Shown: in pieces, positions 5,810-7,119 of the stretch
Layout: each line of letters starts with the position of its first letter
Position numbering within the stretch: the stretch's first letter is position 1
Assembly (NCBI GenBank): GCA_030151985.1
Contig: JASLDZ010000045.1
Coordinates: 1-7,119 of the forward strand
Origin: Caulobacteraceae bacterium
Lineage (GTDB): Bacteria; Pseudomonadota; Alphaproteobacteria; Caulobacterales; Caulobacteraceae
Reading direction: 5' to 3'
DNA length: 7,119 bases
Position numbers and translations under genes: made by a program
The notes under the pieces: model-generated
Told to the model about the DNA's origin: nothing
The model's database searches: none
Seen by the model: the letters and a program-made list of their open reading frames with translations, nothing else

Positions 5810-6781
5810 ATGCAGTTGTCCCGCGATGAACTGAAGCGCGCCTACCGCCGCATGTTCTCCATCCGAACCTTCGAGCAGCGGGTGGAGAAGGAGTTCGCCC
5901 AGGGCAATATTCCGGGCTTCGCGCACGTCTACCTGGGCCAGGAAGCCTCTGCCGTGGGCGTCTGCCACGACCTGGGCGACGACGACTACATCGGCTCCAC
6001 CCACCGCGGCCACGGCCACTGCATCGCCAAGGGCGTGGACGTGAAGGGCATGATGCTCGAGATCATGGGCAAGGCCGAGGGCCTGTGCGGGGGCAAGGGC
6101 GGCTCCATGCACATCGCCGACCTGAAGAAGGGCATGCTGGGCGCCAACGCTATCGTCGGCGGCTCGCCCCCGATCGCGGTCGGGGCGGCGCTGACGCAGA
6201 AGTACCGCAAGACCGGCAAGGTGGCGGTCGCGTTCTCGGGCGACGGCGCGGCCAACCAGGGCACCACGTTCGAGGCGCTGAACATGGCGGTGGTCTTGAA
6301 GGCGCCCTGCATCTTCATCTTCGAGAACAACGGCTACGGCGAGCACACCCACGTCTCCTACGCGCTGGGCGCCGAGAGCCTGGCCAAGCGGGTGGAAGGC
6401 TTCGGCCTGCCCTGCCCGGTCGTCGACGGCATGGACTTCTTCGCCGTGCATGACGCCATGCGGGTCGCGCTGGAGCACTGCCGGGCGGACAAGGGCCCCT
6501 ATGCGCTGGAGCTGATGAACCACCGCTTTCTCGGCCACTTCGTCGGCGACCCGCAGGCCTACCGCCTTCCGCACGAGCTGGAGGCGGCGCGGGGCAAGGA
6601 CGCGATCCCGGCCTTCCGCAAGCGCGTCACCGAGGCGGGCCTCCTGGACGACGCCGACCTAGACGCCATCGAGGCGGAGGTCGAAGCCGAGGTGGAGGAC
6701 GCCACCGTCGCAGCCCTCGCCGCCGCCGCCCCCGACCCCAAGCGCACCCTGACCCGCGACGTCTACAAGGCCTATGCCTGA
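5810..6781 (+). CDS. ThDP-dependent 2-oxo acid/acetoin dehydrogenase E1 alpha subunit (AcoA-like)
   Basis: Alpha subunit (323 residues) of a heterotetrameric alpha2-beta2 E1 that decarboxylates a 2-oxo acid, or cleaves acetoin-type compounds, and passes the acyl group to lipoyl-E2. Seen: THRGHGH (64-70), GGKGGSMH (94-101), and the ThDP/Mg motif beginning GDG (144-146) and ending NN (173-174). RFLGHFVGDPQAYR (239-252) is the second active-site loop; its GHF-x-GD form resembles acetoin-dehydrogenase type subunits more than the YHGHS form of pyruvate dehydrogenase. Length is normal for the AcoA/PdhA group. The ATG at 5810 has GGAG (5800-5803) six bases upstream. The gene begins 14 bases after SDR-3, and its TGA shares one base with the ATG of the beta subunit, as expected for subunits made in equal amounts. 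Pyruvate, branched-chain and acetoin E1 proteins are hard to tell apart. Context among SDRs and a P450 favours a catabolic substrate over housekeeping pyruvate dehydrogenase, but this is inference. Confidence 0.92.
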   Translation: MQLSRDELKRAYRRMFSIRTFEQRVEKEFAQGNIPGFAHVYLGQEASAVGVCHDLGDDDYIGSTHRGHGHCIAKGVDVKGMMLEIMGKAEGLCGGKGGSMHIADLKKGMLGANAIVGGSPPIAVGAALTQKYRKTGKVAVAFSGDGAANQGTTFEALNMAVVLKAPCIFIFENNGYGEHTHVSYALGAESLAKRVEGFGLPCPVVDGMDFFAVHDAMRVALEHCRADKGPYALELMNHRFLGHFVGDPQAYRLPHELEAARGKDAIPAFRKRVTEAGLLDDADLDAIEAEVEAEVEDATVAALAAAAPDPKRTLTRDVYKAYA

Positions 6782-7119
6782 TGCCCAAGAAGACCTACCT
6801 GCAGGCCATCAACGAGGCGGTGCGCAGTGAGATGCGCCGCGACGACCGCGTCATCGTGCTGGGCGAGGACGTGGCCGGTGGCCAAGGGGGCTCCGGCGAG
6901 CCCGGCGGCGTCGGCAGCGTGTTCGGCCAATCCAAGGGCCTCTACACCGAGTTCGGTCCCACCCGCGTGATCGACACCCCGATCAGCGAAAGCGCCATCG
7001 TCGGCGCGGCGGCGGGCGCGGCGCTCACCGGCCTGCGTCCGGTGGCCGAGCTGATGTTCGTGGACTTCGTGGGCGTCTGCTTCGACCAGATCTACAACCA
7101 GACGGCGAAGTTCCGCTAC
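6781..7119 (+). CDS. ThDP-dependent dehydrogenase E1 beta subunit (AcoB-like), N-terminal part, cut by right edge
   Basis: Beta subunit of the same E1 enzyme; 113 codons are present, about one third of the usual 325-340 residues. Translation gives MPKKTYLQAINEAVRSEMRR, then LGEDVAGG (27-34), a glycine-rich stretch, SKGLYTEFG (51-59), DTPISE (65-70), the segment AALTGLRPVAELMFVDF (80-96) and DQIYNQTAKFRY at the edge. E70 in the PISE motif is the conserved glutamate that activates the ThDP aminopyrimidine. GEDVAGG and the GLRPVAELMFVDF block match acetoin/pyruvate type beta subunits, with the AcoB subgroup a good fit. The start is fixed by the TGATG junction with the alpha gene; only a weak AAGG (6767-6770) precedes it, so translation is probably coupled. 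An E2 acyltransferase and perhaps a lipoamide dehydrogenase would be expected next, outside the window. Confidence 0.92.
   Translation, partial: MPKKTYLQAINEAVRSEMRRDDRVIVLGEDVAGGQGGSGEPGGVGSVFGQSKGLYTEFGPTRVIDTPISESAIVGAAAGAALTGLRPVAELMFVDFVGVCFDQIYNQTAKFRY

Overview
The window is about two thirds G+C, and every gene uses strongly G/C-ending codons. The combination of a cytochrome P450, several short-chain dehydrogenases (SDRs) and a long TonB-dependent receptor beginning with an LEEVVV segment points to a Gram-negative alphaproteobacterium. Sphingomonadales or Caulobacterales are the best guess. That assignment is inference from gene style; there is no rRNA or other taxonomic marker here.

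Layout. The window holds two divergent transcription units around a 205-base intergenic region (1592-1796). Leftward, on the minus strand, run an SDR (824-1591, here SDR-1) and a cytochrome P450 (start at 811, cut by the left edge at its I-helix). Rightward run a TonB-dependent outer-membrane receptor (1797-4247), SDR-2 (4288-5034), SDR-3 (5031-5795), a thiamine-diphosphate (ThDP) dependent 2-oxo acid/acetoin dehydrogenase E1 alpha subunit (5810-6781) and the first 113 codons of the matching E1 beta subunit (6781 to the right edge). Gaps are short or negative (40 bases, 4-base overlap, 14 bases, 1-base overlap), so the rightward genes look like one operon. The intergenic region carries overlapping imperfect inverted repeats and a separate palindrome that could be operators. 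The 40-base gap after the receptor gene holds a perfect 10-bp hairpin that buries the ribosome binding site of SDR-2.

How the genes may work together (inference). The receptor would import a substrate across the outer membrane. The P450 would hydroxylate it and the SDRs would oxidise hydroxyls to ketones. The AcoA/AcoB-like E1 would then cleave an acyloin, 1,2-diketone or 2-oxo acid oxidatively into an acyl-CoA, together with E2 and E3 subunits presumably encoded beyond the right edge. The layout resembles a peripheral catabolic locus for an alicyclic, terpenoid, steroid-like or similar hydrophobic compound. The actual substrate cannot be read from the sequence, and no regulator, ferredoxin or ferredoxin reductase lies inside the window. 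I saw no tRNA, rRNA, CRISPR array, insertion sequence or clearly broken gene.
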